Positions 34,846-45,910 of a stretch of 64,000 nt of DNA are shown piece by piece (within the stretch, counting starts at the first letter, position 1; each line of letters starts with the position of its first letter). Made by a program: the position numbers and the translations under genes. The notes under the pieces were generated by a model. The model saw only the letters and a list, made by a program, of their open reading frames with translations, had not been told where the DNA came from and searched no databases. Origin of the DNA: Climacium dendroides. Its lineage: Eukaryota > Streptophyta > Bryopsida > Hypnales > Climaciaceae. Location of the stretch: NCBI GenBank assembly GCA_950106755.1, contig OX467090.1, positions 8,742,001-8,806,000 on the forward strand. Direction: 5' to 3'.

Positions 34846-34930
34846 CTGGGCACCAGTTTTGACCCGTAGTTGCAACGAGGTCACCGAGAAATAGAACCAA
34901 CAGCAAGCCTGGTCCCTTCTCTTTAGCTGC
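34846..34930 (-). pseudogene. Clot/TXNDC17-like thioredoxin exon remnant
   Basis: The minus strand reads AAKEKGPGLLLVLFLGDLVA then TTGQNWCP and a donor CCAG|GTAATA. Clot-family thioredoxin-like proteins have a beta strand followed by WCPDC, and the last base G before the donor would start the Asp codon, exactly as expected at such a junction. The next exon with the second cysteine is not seen downstream, so this is probably an isolated exon from a captured or broken gene. Confidence 0.35.
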
Positions 34931-35478
34931 TTGCACACCAATCCCAATTTCAAGAGATTTTGTTTATGAGGTATATCATGGGACCCTAAGCATGAGACTG
35001 CCTACAAATGCATGCAATGCACAACGATTGTAGAGTGATCACAAATCACAATATGGGACTCTCAACAAGGTCTCACCTTCAAAATGGCTCCAATTCATGC
35101 TAGAGGCTCCAATTTACTCCAATTCATGCCAAAGGCTCCAATTTTCTTGAAATCAGACGAGAAGCTGCACTTAACTTCAAAATCTTGGAAGAAGCTCCAA
35201 TTTAATGGAAATCATGCAAGATGCTCCAATTTTCTAGAAATTCTGTAAAATCCAATTAACTCGAAATTCTGTAAGAAGCTCCAATTCTCTGGTAGTAGAT
35301 ACTTCCCTTAGTAGGTACTTCCTTTGGATGTGAGAAAACCCAAATGCGATGGAATCGTAGCAAGAGAAAGTAGCATATGGTGGGGGAGCAGACGACGGAC
35401 GAGCCCCATAAAAACCTGATTGCAAGGGGAGCAGACGAAGCGATTAACAAGACTAGAGAACCATATTGAACCCTAAGG
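34931..35478. repeat. Degenerate GCTCCAATT repeats
   Basis: From about 35085 to 35290 the phrase GCTCCAATT(T) returns about seven times at intervals of 20-50 bp, often followed by TTCTNGAAAT. Outside that, no gene is seen (frames at 35234-35528 lack domains). Confidence 0.5.
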
Positions 35479-35731
35479 CCCGTTTCATACATGTTTGTCC
35501 AATGGTACTGGACAAAAGCTTCTACCATCTCATTGGTTTATAGTGACGTTTTGTCCGTTTAGGGTTTCACACTTGAAGGATGGCTGACTGCTTGAAAGTC
35601 CATGTCATCAATGACTCCCGCCAAATTTTTTGAGCGAGCTTCACTTGTAGCGGATAAGTTTGGGATCACATTGGGAGGTGATCCCAAACTTGTCCACATG
35701 ACAAAACTCTTTCATTCTTCGTAGTGTCTTA
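35479..35731. mobile_element. Solo Harbinger end with a hairpin
   Basis: GGCCCGTTTCATACATGTTT at 35480 repeats, in direct orientation, the terminal sequence of the element starting at 35732, so this is a truncated relative. Downstream a hairpin AAGTTTGGGATCAC / GTGATCCCAAACTT (35656-35669 and 35678-35691) has a perfect 14-bp stem and an 8-bp loop. Confidence 0.6.
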
Positions 35732-36353
35732 GGCCCGTTTCATACATGTTTGTCCAATGGTACTGGACGAAACCCTTTGTCCACTTGCTTGTCCGCCTTG
35801 GTGTGGAGGGAAGTGGCCATGTCATCTTAGGTTTTGTCCGTTTGGGGAATGCTTTCACACATGGAAGTGGATGTCTACTAAAATTATACTTTAACACATT
35901 CATGTCATTTTTTAATAACTACCACCTTTGAAACTACCATAAGGCATAGCTTTATTACATAAACATAAATTTAAACCAAGTGTATTTTATTTTAGAAGAC
36001 ATTTTTTTGGTTTATTACGAAAAACAATCTACAAGTATTCTAAAAAAATTCTATAAATGTTCTAACCATATTCCAAAAATACTCTACATACAAGCAAAAG
36101 GTACTCTAAATTTAAACTAACAAACTTCTAAAAATACTTTGAAGAATATTCTAGAAATATTTGATATTTACTAAAAAAGTAATAAAATAAAAATATATAA
36201 AAAAATATATAAAAAATAAATGATTATCAACAAAACCATATTTATTTAAAGTCTTCATTACAGTGATCTATAGTTCTCTCTTGGTAAGTACATGTTCATA
36301 TATGATAGAAGTTTAAAGCTTATAAATATATATTTTTTTATTTTCATGATTCT

Positions 36354-37231
36354 TTGATAGCAAATACAGTGGAGCTTCATTGTAGTTGGGCTAAGATGGA
36401 TCCTTCTCATAGAAACCTTGCAGCAATGTTTATTTTACAATTTGCATCTTTGATTGCTCTATTTTGTACATCTTCTGCTAATGTAGAGATCATTATGAAT
36501 TTAAATCAAAATGCTTTGGTACTTTTTCAATACTTTATCCTTCAAAAGGGAAGAGGTGGATCACAACCACAAAGGATTCAATCATATAATAGAGAACCCG
36601 GATACTTTATTTCAATTTAATGGCATCCTATAACAATACCATATTCAAACAACGTTTTCGGATGACTAAAGAAACTTTCAATTATGTGTGCCATCAACTT
36701 GCACCTACAATTTTCAAAAAAGACTCAAAGTGGAAAAAGGCTGTTGTAGTAGATATGAAAGTTGCTATAGCTATTACAAGGTTAGCATCTGGATCACCTT
36801 TATATATAATAGCTAATAGCTTTAGAGTAGGCATATCCACTGTACATAAAATTGTATTAGAATTTTGCCGTGCTTTGAAAAAACATTGTAGGGATGTCTT
36901 CATTCGATGGCCTTCTCCATCGCGATTGCAAGATATAAGCCAACATTTTGAAGCACTGCACGGAATACCTTACATTACTGGAGCAATAGATGGAAGTCAT
37001 ATTCCTATAATTGCTCCTATAGAGCATGCGGCAGATTATTATTGTAAAAAAGGATTTCACTCTATTTTACTACAAGGTGTTGTAGATCATTCTTGCTGTT
37101 TTTGGGACTACAATATAGGGTGGTGTGGTAGTATACATGACTACAATCTATTTAGTAAATCTCAAATAGGGAAATATTGTATAAGAGGCCAACTTAATCC
37201 ATACGCTCTACTTGGAGATGCTGCTTACTAA
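36354..37231 (+). pseudogene. Truncated Harbinger transposase, left arm
   Basis: Two frames: 36354-36620 (88 codons, ending YNREPGYFISI) and 36620-37231 (203 codons starting MASYNNTIFKQRFRMTKETF). The junction is a frame change with overlapping stop and start. HARBI1-like features: the FRMTKETF motif, an HTH-like region (GSPLYIIANSFRVGISTVHK), the first catalytic Asp in GAIDGSHIPI and the second in LLGDAAY, which is followed at once by a TAA. Past the stop PRTWMLTPYIGNKDG continues, then the arm ends before the catalytic Glu region. It cannot be an active DDE enzyme. Confidence 0.8.
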
Positions 37232-37488
37232 CCTCGTACTTGGATGTTAACACCTTATATTGGCAACAAAGATGGATTCAATCGACAATCCTAATCCAGG
37301 TTTCTACTTTCATGGAATTGATAGGAAACAGAAACCGAGTGTTGGGACCGAGATCTAGGCGACGGCTTTTGGTTCACAAAGAAAAATTACAAGTTCAATC
37401 ATCTACGAAGAATGAAGTTCTAGTATGCCTGTTGTCGATTGAATCCATCTTTGTTGCCAATATAAGGTGTTAACATCCAAGTACGAGG

Positions 37489-38366
37489 TTAGTAAGCAGC
37501 ATCTCCAAGTAGAGCGTATGGATTAAGTTGGCCTCTTATACAATATTTCCCTATTTGAGATTTACTAAATAGATTGTAGTCATGTATACTACCACACCAC
37601 CCTATATTGTAGTCCCAAAAGCAGCAAGAATGATCTACAACACCTTGTAGTAAAATAGAGTGAAATCCTTTTTTACAATAATAATCTGCCGCATGCTCTA
37701 TAGGAGCAATTATAGGAATATGACTTCCATCTATTGCTCCAGTAATGTAAGGTATTCCGTGCAGTGCTTCAAAATATTGGCTTATATCTTGCAATCGCGA
37801 TGGAGAAGGCCATCGAATGAAGACATCCCTACAATGTTTTTTCAAAGCACGGCAAAATTCTAATACAATTTTATGTACAGTGGATATGCCTACTCTAAAG
37901 CTATTAGCTATTATATATAAAGGTGATCCAGATGCTAACCTTGTAATAGCTATAGCAACTTTCATATCTACTACAACAGCCTTTTTCCACTTTGAGTCTT
38001 TTTTGAAAATTGTAGGTGCAAGTTGATGGCACACATAATTGAAAGTTTCTTTAGTCATCCGAAAACGTTGTTTGAATATGGTATTGTTATAGGATGCCAT
38101 TAAATTGAAATAAAGTATCCGGGTTCTCTATTATATGATTGAATCCTTTGTGGTTGTGATCCACCTCTTCCCTTTTGAAGGATAAAGTATTGAAAAAGTA
38201 CCAAAGCATTTTGATTTAAATTCATAATGATCTCTACATTAGCAGAAGATGTACAAAATAGAGCAATCAAAGATGCAAATTGTAAAATAAACATTGCTGC
38301 AAGGTTTCTATGAGAAGGATCCATCTTAGCCCAACTACAATGAAGCTCCACTGTATTTGCTATCAA
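37489..38366 (-). pseudogene. Truncated Harbinger transposase, right arm
   Basis: Inverted duplicate of 36354-37231, with frames 38366-38100 and 38100-37489. The protein is identical apart from Tyr for His in DISQ(H/Y)FEALHG. Same frame change, same stop after GDAAY, same missing third catalytic residue, which shows that the damage predates the duplication. Confidence 0.8.
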
Positions 38367-39059
38367 AGAATCATGAAAATAAAAAAATATATATTTATAA
38401 GCTTTAAACTTCTATCATATATGAACATGTACTTACCAAGAGAGAACTATAGATCACTGTAATGAAGACTTTAAATAAATATGGTTTTGTTGATAATCAT
38501 TTATTTTTTATATATATTTTTATATATTTTTATTTTATTACTTTTTTAGTAAATATCAAATATTTCTAGAATATTCTTCAAAGTATTTTTAGAAGTTTGT
38601 TAGTTTAAATTTAGAGTACCTTTTGCTTGTATGTAGAGTATTTTTGGAATATGGTTAGAACATTTATAGAATTTTTTTAGAATACTTGTAGATTGTTTTT
38701 CGTAATAAACCAAAAAAATGTCTTCTAAAATAAAATACACTTGGTTTAAATTTATGTTTATGTAATAAAGCTGTGCCTTATGGTAGTTTCAAAGGTGGTA
38801 GTTATTAAAAAATGACATGAATGTGTTAAAGTATAATTTTAGTAGACATCCACTTCCATGTGTGAAAGCATTCCCCAAACGGACAAAACCTAAGATGACA
38901 TGGCCACTTCCCTCCACACCAAGGCGGACAAGCAAGTGGACAAAGGGTTTCGTCCAGTACGTACCACTGGACAAACATGTATGAAATGGGCCTAACCCTC
39001 TTTAATGAGAGCGAACGAACGAACCAAAACAAGCGAAAACGAACGAAGACTTTGGAAAA

Positions 39060-39160
39060 GTCATGCAGTGTAAAAACGGTTCTAGATAAGATTTAGAAAC
39101 GTTGAACCATAGTTGATGCCATGGTCTCTATCCAAAGGATAGTGGCAATAAAAAAAATCA
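39060..39160. repeat. Fragment related to the UFL1 intron 11 repeat (right end)
   Basis: GCAGTGTAAAAACGGTTCTA ... GATGCCATGGTCTCTATCC AAAGGATAG...CAATAAA aligns with 18187-18297 in UFL1 intron 11 at roughly 70% by eye. Confidence 0.5.
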
Positions 39161-40994
39161 AAGATTTCCACCATGTAGATTGCAAGGTATTAGCATTTCA
39201 AGTGACAAAAATCTTTTTTTTGGTCTTCCAAAAAAATAGGTAGCTTTGACCTTCAAGGTCACATTATATGAAAAAATGTCTATGTTGGTGGTGCTTCTTT
39301 GGATTCATTCTTCAAGGTACATGCTTGAAAAATTTCAAATCATTTGGAATTTTACAAAAAAATAGTAAGTAGAAAGAAGTAGAAAATGATTCAAAATACT
39401 ACATTTGATAAGAATTTAGTTATGGACTTAAAAAAATACCATAGGTTGTAGAAGGTAAATTAGAAATATTGGAATTCTTAGTGAAGAAACTAGTTAAAAT
39501 TCCCAATTCTTACTCCCAATTTGTCTCATGCACAGTACTATCAAGCAATTAAGTGTCCCAAAATGGGTCAAACAATAAAACAAAATTTTTAATTTTGGTG
39601 GCATTTTTTGCATCAAATCAACATTGGACAAATTTGGACAAAATTTCAGCCCACTATGATGTTTTATATGATCTTTTCTCCTCATTTTTTACTAAAAGAA
39701 ATGTTTGAACTTGGAGACTAAGTTGGTTTTCTATTCTTGCTAAATCAAATTTGGCCTCCAAGTCCCACCTCATAAAGTATCTTGTAAGCGATTGGGAGTG
39801 ATATAGGACTTTATACTTAGAAAATTGGGCCTTTGAACTTTAGGCATAGTGTGAAGTTCCAAATCCCAATTTTTAGCTCTTCACTAATTTTGAGAATTCA
39901 ATGGAACAATGGAACAAGTGGCTATGAAGTGGCCGTGAGGACACTGCAAATTGCAAAAGAGTCTTTTAGAATAATATACTCCAACTAAGGTAGATAAGCC
40001 TATTACAACCTTGATTTGTGATTTGGCTATCTTGGGGCCAATTCTAATATGATTCATATTTTTAAGATGTATATGCTTGTTTCATGAGTCAATCCAAATG
40101 GATTTATAATTTTTGTAAATTTTTGAAGTGTTTTGCCTTGAAATTACAAAACCATCATGGAGTCAAAACCACCATGGAGTCATAAACACCCTATTAACTC
40201 CTAAAGGACTAGGTTTTTTTCTAGGGAGACGTTAAAAATTGTAGGGTTTTAGTATGTTAATTCAATAAATGAAAATTGAAACTTTTTTTTTTAAAACTTT
40301 AGTTATACAAAACTAAAGTTAAGTATTTTACTAGAATGTGGAAAAAATTTCAGTCTATTTGACTTTGCGGATTGAAAGATTATAACGTTTGGAGTGAGAA
40401 AAAAACTTTTTCATTCCCACAAAATAGGAGCAGTAGACTTTGGGCCCTTTTGGAATAAATTTTTTACTCTACACAAATATGAGAATTTTGACCATTCATA
40501 ATTATATGATATTAGGTTCACTCACAAAAAAATTTAGAAGAAAATATGGAGTCTAGCTTGTTCTAAATCATCTTGCAATGCAAGGAGATTTACAAGGAGG
40601 TTCAATGAATATGCAATACACTAATTATTTTCTGATGATATCTTGTGCAATGAAGAAATTTTTTATTTGAAATCCTTACAATGAAAAGTTAAAGGTAAAC
40701 ATTTGAAATATGTGGAAAAAATTTCAAGAATTTTGACTTCATTGATTGCAAGATAGTAAAACTTGAAGTTAACTTGAAATTGGGGTGGTTTCAAGAAACT
40801 TGAAGTTAACTAGGCACCCAATAAAAAAAATTAGTTTTTCACAAAGGAGGGATATGTTTACACATTGTGTCCAAATTTCATGAACATCTAACCAAAAATG
40901 ACTTTATAGGAACCTATTTGAGATTTCTTACATACATTGAATGGACACTTGATCTTTGGGGATTAACAACCCATAATTGCTTTTTTATGTATCT
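39161..40994. other. Spacer, no gene seen
   Basis: AT-rich with stops in every frame. It contains diverged recurrences of GTGGAAAAAATTTC...GATTG(C/A)AAGAT (near 40340 and 40711), like those near 7737. Confidence 0.45.
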
Positions 40995-41849
40995 ACTAGC
41001 GGTTGGCGCTTGCTATGCTACACATTCACCATTAGAAGTTCATTAGAATTTTTATGTATTAGATAGAATGCAAAGCATAAATCTTCAGATAAAAATTACT
41101 AAAATCTTCATATAATTTTTTTAATGAATAAGCATATACTGAAATAAACAATAGAAATTTAATGAATGATGAATGAAATACATGCAATGATGAATATGGT
41201 AAAAGATACACATACATTAGAATGCATTAGAAATTTGACTCAATTGTTACAAACAATGGCAACCCAAATAGAAGAATTAAAGGAAAAACTTGTAAATCTC
41301 AAAAGCTTTGTGAGTAATTTAATTGTTGTGAAATCCAAAATCGGTTCAATCTAATAAATTTCTCAAATCATTTGGTAGTAACAATAGAAAATTGAAATCA
41401 AAAGCTCAAAGCTCACAAAAGCACAAAATCATAGAAGTGCAAAGAAGTGTAAAGCCAAGAGAAGCAATGGAATTGCTACCCATATAAAATCACCATATTG
41501 ATCTTCTTTAATATCACCTCAATTGCAACAACTATATAATTTCTATAATATTATTCTTTGTAAAAAGTGATATTATAGAGATGATTGTGAACTGCTACTC
41601 TATTTCAGTAATATCGCATTGTGGGAAAATACGATCTATATGTATGCATGATTGAAAATATTTTTACAAAATATTAAAAATAATTATTTTAAAGACTTAT
41701 TGAAATCATTATCATGCATTCTATTCAAATATATCAAAAATTTTACTAATATGTGATACAATGAATGCCTAGCATAGCAAGTACAAGCCCCTAGTATTAA
41801 TGATAACATTTGTGATATTACAGAGGGAGTTATGATTTTTGTAGTATGA
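40995..41849 (+). mobile_element. Copy 3 of the ~0.86 kb dispersed repeat family
   Basis: Full-length relative of 372-1232 and 10196-11059. It lacks one base in a T/A run near 41276, so its short frame (41166-41354) continues as a coiled-coil-like TQIEELKEKLVNLKSFVSN instead of the IEEFKGKT version. The inverted repeat near the ends carries two or three changes. No transposase. Confidence 0.7.
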
Positions 41850-42240
41850 TTAGCATGTAAGTATTCACCAATCATGTATTGACCAATGCTTTTTTTTTGG
41901 CAATAATATGTCACCAATTCTGACATAAAGAAACAAATACCCTGATGTCCCTCCAAATATAGTGCCAAGAACACAAGTTCTACAGTAAAAAAATCCGGTG
42001 GTGTCTACAAGTTAACCTTAATGACTTTAGTGCATTGATTTTGTCAAATTTCTACACAGATTTGGCTGATTTCTTTGGGGGTGAGCGGTTCTAATTGGGG
42101 CCAAATGTAGGGTGCGGAATTGGCTTGTGGACGGAATTGGGCTGCTCTACCGACCTTGGAGTAAAAATTAGTAGTTTAATAAAAGCAGTTGACTGAAGAG
42201 CCAACACGCAAGCTCTGCAAGTCAGCTTCCTTGTACTAAA
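41850..42240. other. Upstream flank of the GT-3 gene
   Basis: Composition shifts from AT-rich to mixed about 42060. No gene or clear promoter element is seen. Confidence 0.4.
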
Positions 42241-42809
42241 TAGTAAATACGATTGTTTTCTAGCTTCCCGACTTCGTTTCCTCTGTCGGTTTTAGGTTTA
42301 TCGCAGAATTCTTTCCGTCAATGCGCCATAGCTCACTTAGAATTCAAGTCCACGAACAGCTTCAGCCGATGCAAGGCGGGGCTGCCATTCCGATTCGTGC
42401 AGGAGAAGCCCACCCCGGTGGTGTTGGCGCACAATGGTACTCATTCATTTGCAAATCCATGGCAATGCGATCGAGCCAGCGGGAGCTTCTCCATGAGTTA
42501 GGGTTTTTATTCTTGAGTGGCCTGTCATTGTAGGTGCTTTCTTATGGAGCAGATGTAATATTGCACGGAGTGTGGATTCTATGGAGGAACAATTATATAA
42601 TTTTTTCAAGTGCGGATGATTGTAAGGCATTGAAAGTATCGACTGCATGTCCGCATGGCAATCCGGAGTTAGGGTTTGTATTTTTGAGAGGCCTTTCATT
42701 GTGGTAATTCTTACCGTCCAGCTGCATTGCATGGAGTGCGTGTTGAATGGAGGGGTAGTGTAATATTTTTTGCAACGAGGGATAGTATTGGGCATTGGAA
42801 TTAGTAGCT
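42241..42809 (+). promoter_or_regulatory. GT-3 gene 5' leader with tandem duplication
   Basis: Higher-GC leader directly before the ATG. GAGTTAGGGTTT...GAG(T/A)GGCC...TCATTGT at about 42495 recurs at 42666, and the later TGGAGTGTG / TGGAGTGCG and GGCATTG pieces follow in the same order, so about 170 bp is present twice with many differences. Short upstream frames (42253-42533) could be uORFs but have no known peptide. Start of transcription undetermined. Confidence 0.4.
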
Positions 42810-44564
42810 ATGGCGTATGCTATGCGACCGCCGCAGACGGGGCTGATGGGGGATCACTTGACAATTATGACGAGCACGCCGAGCTTCTCGTCCATGCAAG
42901 GCTCCTCGGACATGGGCTCCGAGATGGCGGCGACAACGCCAGATGGACGAGGCCGGGTCGCGGGGAATAACAAGAAGGACGACCGGATTCCGCAGTGGGG
43001 TTACCATGAGACGAAGGAATTTATTGCTATCCGTGCGGAGCTGGAGAAAGATTTCACGCAAACGAAGCGGAACAAGACGTTGTGGGAACTCATTTCGGGG
43101 AAGATGAAGGAGCGCTCATATCGGCGGAGTGCCGACCAGTGCAAGTGTAAATGGAAGAACCTCGTCAATCGATACAAGGTTTGTGCATCCCACTCCTTTT
43201 CTCCTATGCAGTTTCTTATTTCTACCAATTTTCAAAAGTGTAACAACAATTAGACTCTTTTTTTAAAAATTCACTGAACCGTGGGGTTAACAATTTAGTT
43301 TTTGTCATCGTATTTCGCAAATTCAGGCAGCTCTGGTAAGGCATTCAGAAGCCCAAATTATGCCCCAATTTCTTTTGGCATTTTTTCGTAGGCCATATGG
43401 GATTTTCTTTAGTCCAATTTCATTTATTTTTCGAACAACCTGCTCGCATGCATTTTTTATTTACTCCAATTTTTCAATTACGTAGAGATGATGAAACTGT
43501 TTCGATTCAAATTCGCGGGGGTTATGGCTCGGTTGCGGTCATGGTACGAGGCAGCTCTCCTGTAAATTCCTAATGGAACAAGAGACTCAAACTGAACTTC
43601 ATGATGTTTTAGCACTTTCCAGTGCGTCACTTGGGGCTTCTTTTTATCCAATTTTCTTGACCAACACTTGCAATGCTCTTCACTGATCTGGTGATATAAA
43701 GTTTCGCCCTTTCTAAATTATATTCTCCATATCATGGTCAATCAAATTGGTCATTTCTTAAACCAGGAATCCTTGATCTGCTCGGGGTTAAGCAGTTATG
43801 TGAGGTGTTGATGTCCAGGGTAAGGAGACCTCGGAACCTGACAACGGGAGGCAATGTCCTTTCTTCGACGAACTCCACACGATCTTCATCGAGCGAGCGA
43901 AGAACATGGATCGGTTGTACTTGGAATCCGAACCCGGATTGCAGCCCAAGAAGAAGGTGAAGCGAGGCGAACTCAAGCTGTCGGACGTAGACTCCGAGGA
44001 AGAAGACGAGCCGAAAGAGGATAACGAAAATGAGCGCCTGCAGCGCCGGAAGAAGAGGAAGTCCGACAAAGAGCGGCAGCGGGTGACTGCCGACAAGTAC
44101 CGGGCGAACAGTATGCAGGAGGTCTTGGAGGATTTCTTCCAGCAGCAGCTGAAAGCGGAGGGCATTTGGCGCGAGGTTTTGGACAGGCAGGAGCTCTGAC
44201 TACCATCTCATCGAGTCATGTTCAGTTGTGGTGTTATCATTTGTTGAGGATAAATTCACTTGTTATCTGCACATACTTCATAAGGTTTAATATCATGTCA
44301 TTTACTGTGGATTGCCTTACTCTGAACTGAGAGATGTCGGCGGTGCAACTATGAGATAACAGGCGGGAGCTCGAGCGGCAGTTCAAGGAGCAGGAGTGGC
44401 AGAAGAAGATGGAGGACCTGGAGCATAATCGGATAGCCATGGAACATGCGTGGTGGGAGCGGGAAGAGGAGGGTAGAGAGAGGGAGGAAGCGCGTGCGGA
44501 GAAGCGAGATGACCTTTTTGCTCAGCTTTTCTCCAAATATGCACAACGCATCACACGGAGGTGA
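42810..44564 (+). CDS. Trihelix transcription factor, GT-3 type
   Basis: DNA-binding nuclear protein of the plant trihelix family. Exons: 42810-43178, 43819-44186, 44363-44564; 312 aa. The first exon encodes a short Ser/Met-rich head and the single trihelix domain (about residues 60-123: RIPQWGYHETKEFIAIRAEL ... KTLWELISGKM ... QCKCKWKNLVNRYK), with the three spaced aromatic/Trp positions kept. Exon 2 holds the GT-3-type CPFFDELHTIF motif, an acidic stretch and a basic NLS-like RRKKRK. Exon 3 is a charged C-terminal coiled coil (RIAMEHAWWEREEE ... AEKRDDLFAQLFSKYAQ), as in Arabidopsis GT-3a/b. The last intron is GC-AG. If it is retained, translation ends at the TGA at 44197-44199, giving 249 aa without the coiled coil. 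Confidence 0.88.
44183..44372 (+). other. GC-AG intron between 14-bp direct repeats
   Basis: ACAGGCAGGAGCTC (44183-44196) and ACAGGCGGGAGCTC (44359-44372) differ at one base and lie exactly 176 bp apart. Splicing AG|GC...AG|GC removes one repeat plus the interior and restores WREVLDR-RELERQF, matching GT-3 relatives. The interior (44252-44350) is related to a block in UFL1 intron 9. Confidence 0.75.
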
Positions 44565-45730
44565 AATCAAAAGCATTCGCAATTTTTTTGGTACCCAGCA
44601 CCGACTGGAGCATATACGGTAGTTCTGGGATATCTGAGCCTATGTGGAATTGTGACCCCCAAGTAAGTTCAGGAAATGCCTGTATTGCAGGGTAGAAGAG
44701 GGTCAGAATTGCCATGCTAGTCGTCCTTCTCACACTATTAGGCTGTACTGTATGTTGATGAATCACTGTCTGTACATTGAGAACCAATACTTTTTCAGAG
44801 TCTTCCGAAAACTTTATGTCAACACTCAGTCCTGTAATGAATGTTCAAAAGCTTCGAATGTAAATTGCAAGTATCGGTTTCTCTCCTCTTGGCGGGGTGC
44901 CTCAATCAGTCGTTCATGCACGAGCAACACAAGAATTGCTGTCATTGTTCTGTGGATGCGCACTGGGTTGCCGCATAGATCACTGCGATGAGTATGAACG
45001 ACTTCAAACCAGACTTTAAGTTCGACTCATACCAGATTTCATACAATTTACTCGGCATCCAAAATGATGACTTTGGTTAACCCTTGAGCGCTCTGGATAC
45101 TGTAGCAGGAAGTAAGCACATTCTTGACTTACTGTTTTGAAATACATGTACTGCTATTTGTATTTGAATTATTTGTCATTTAATCAGTTCTATAGAACTA
45201 GACATATCCTGGAGACGCATCTATGAGAAAATTTCTAAGATCATTGGACAGTGCCTCTTGAAGATCATAGTGTTTTGTACAAAGCATATTTCAAACTTTG
45301 AAAACAAGATTCGTAGGAGTTCTCTAGTACAGGGAGAAATCTAGGTGTGAAGAATTTTTTGGAAATGAAGGTGAACATCCATATATGGTAGAACCACCCA
45401 TTCCCAACTAAGGATCCATAACTGGTTGTTGACTTTTCGATGCTAATGTGACACCATCACATTGGCAACCCATCACCATTGTCATTACAAGTTGCAACTC
45501 ATAACCTTCTTTCCTTTCAACTTGCTTCCTACACTCTTGAATCATGAAGATCAAAGGTTGTGATTGAAAAATGTTTGATAATGTCTGACTATATCCTATT
45601 TGTCGCTATAGTGGCTCATTGATTATTTGATAATTGATTATTTGATATGTATCTAGCCTGTAGGGTGCATCATTTCCAACGATGGCTAGAACAAATTTTC
45701 AACCCAAATTTGGAATGCATTTTTTTTTCT
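44565..45730 (+). other. GT-3 gene 3' flank
   Basis: Probable 3' UTR in the first few hundred bases. Frames at 44551-44991 have no recognisable domain. Nothing else named. Confidence 0.4.
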
Positions 45731-45910
45731 CCTTTTCAAGGTTGAGACTAATAAGATCGTGACACTCGTTCTGAAGTAGTGAGTAAAAAAGTAGTTCTTG
45801 AATGATCGGAATTGGAAGACTCTATACATTGAGTAAAGTTTGAAGCCAACTTTTGGTTTCGGAAATTTATAGTAATTTCAATTCAAAGTATAAAATTACC
45901 AAAAAAAATT
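45731..45910. repeat. Diverged repeat also found downstream of UFL1
   Basis: GACTAATAAGATCGTGACAC ... CTGAAGTAGTGAG ... TAGTTCTTGAATGATC ... TTTTGGTTTCGGAAATTTAT matches 22072-22265 in the same order, roughly 75-80% within the matching pieces. Confidence 0.6.

Larger units (their letters stand above)
35732..38992. mobile_element. Palindromic pair of truncated Harbinger elements
   Basis: Left arm 35732-37288 and right arm 37432-38992 are inverse copies with only a handful of differences (a 4-bp insertion GTAC near the right end, one base changing His to Tyr, a few others). The spacer is 143 bp. The outer ends are GGCCCGTTTCATACATGTTT and its complement, flanked by TTA on the left and TAA on the right, fitting the TWA target preference of PIF/Harbinger but as an inverted rather than direct pair. 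Each arm carries the same broken transposase. Confidence 0.8.

Noticed and set aside
36694..37060. Antisense frames inside the Harbinger arms
   Set aside because: They are shadows of the transposase frame on the other strand.
43973..44206. Minus-strand frame of 77 codons within GT-3 exon 2
   Set aside because: Antisense to the GC-rich exon with no family match.
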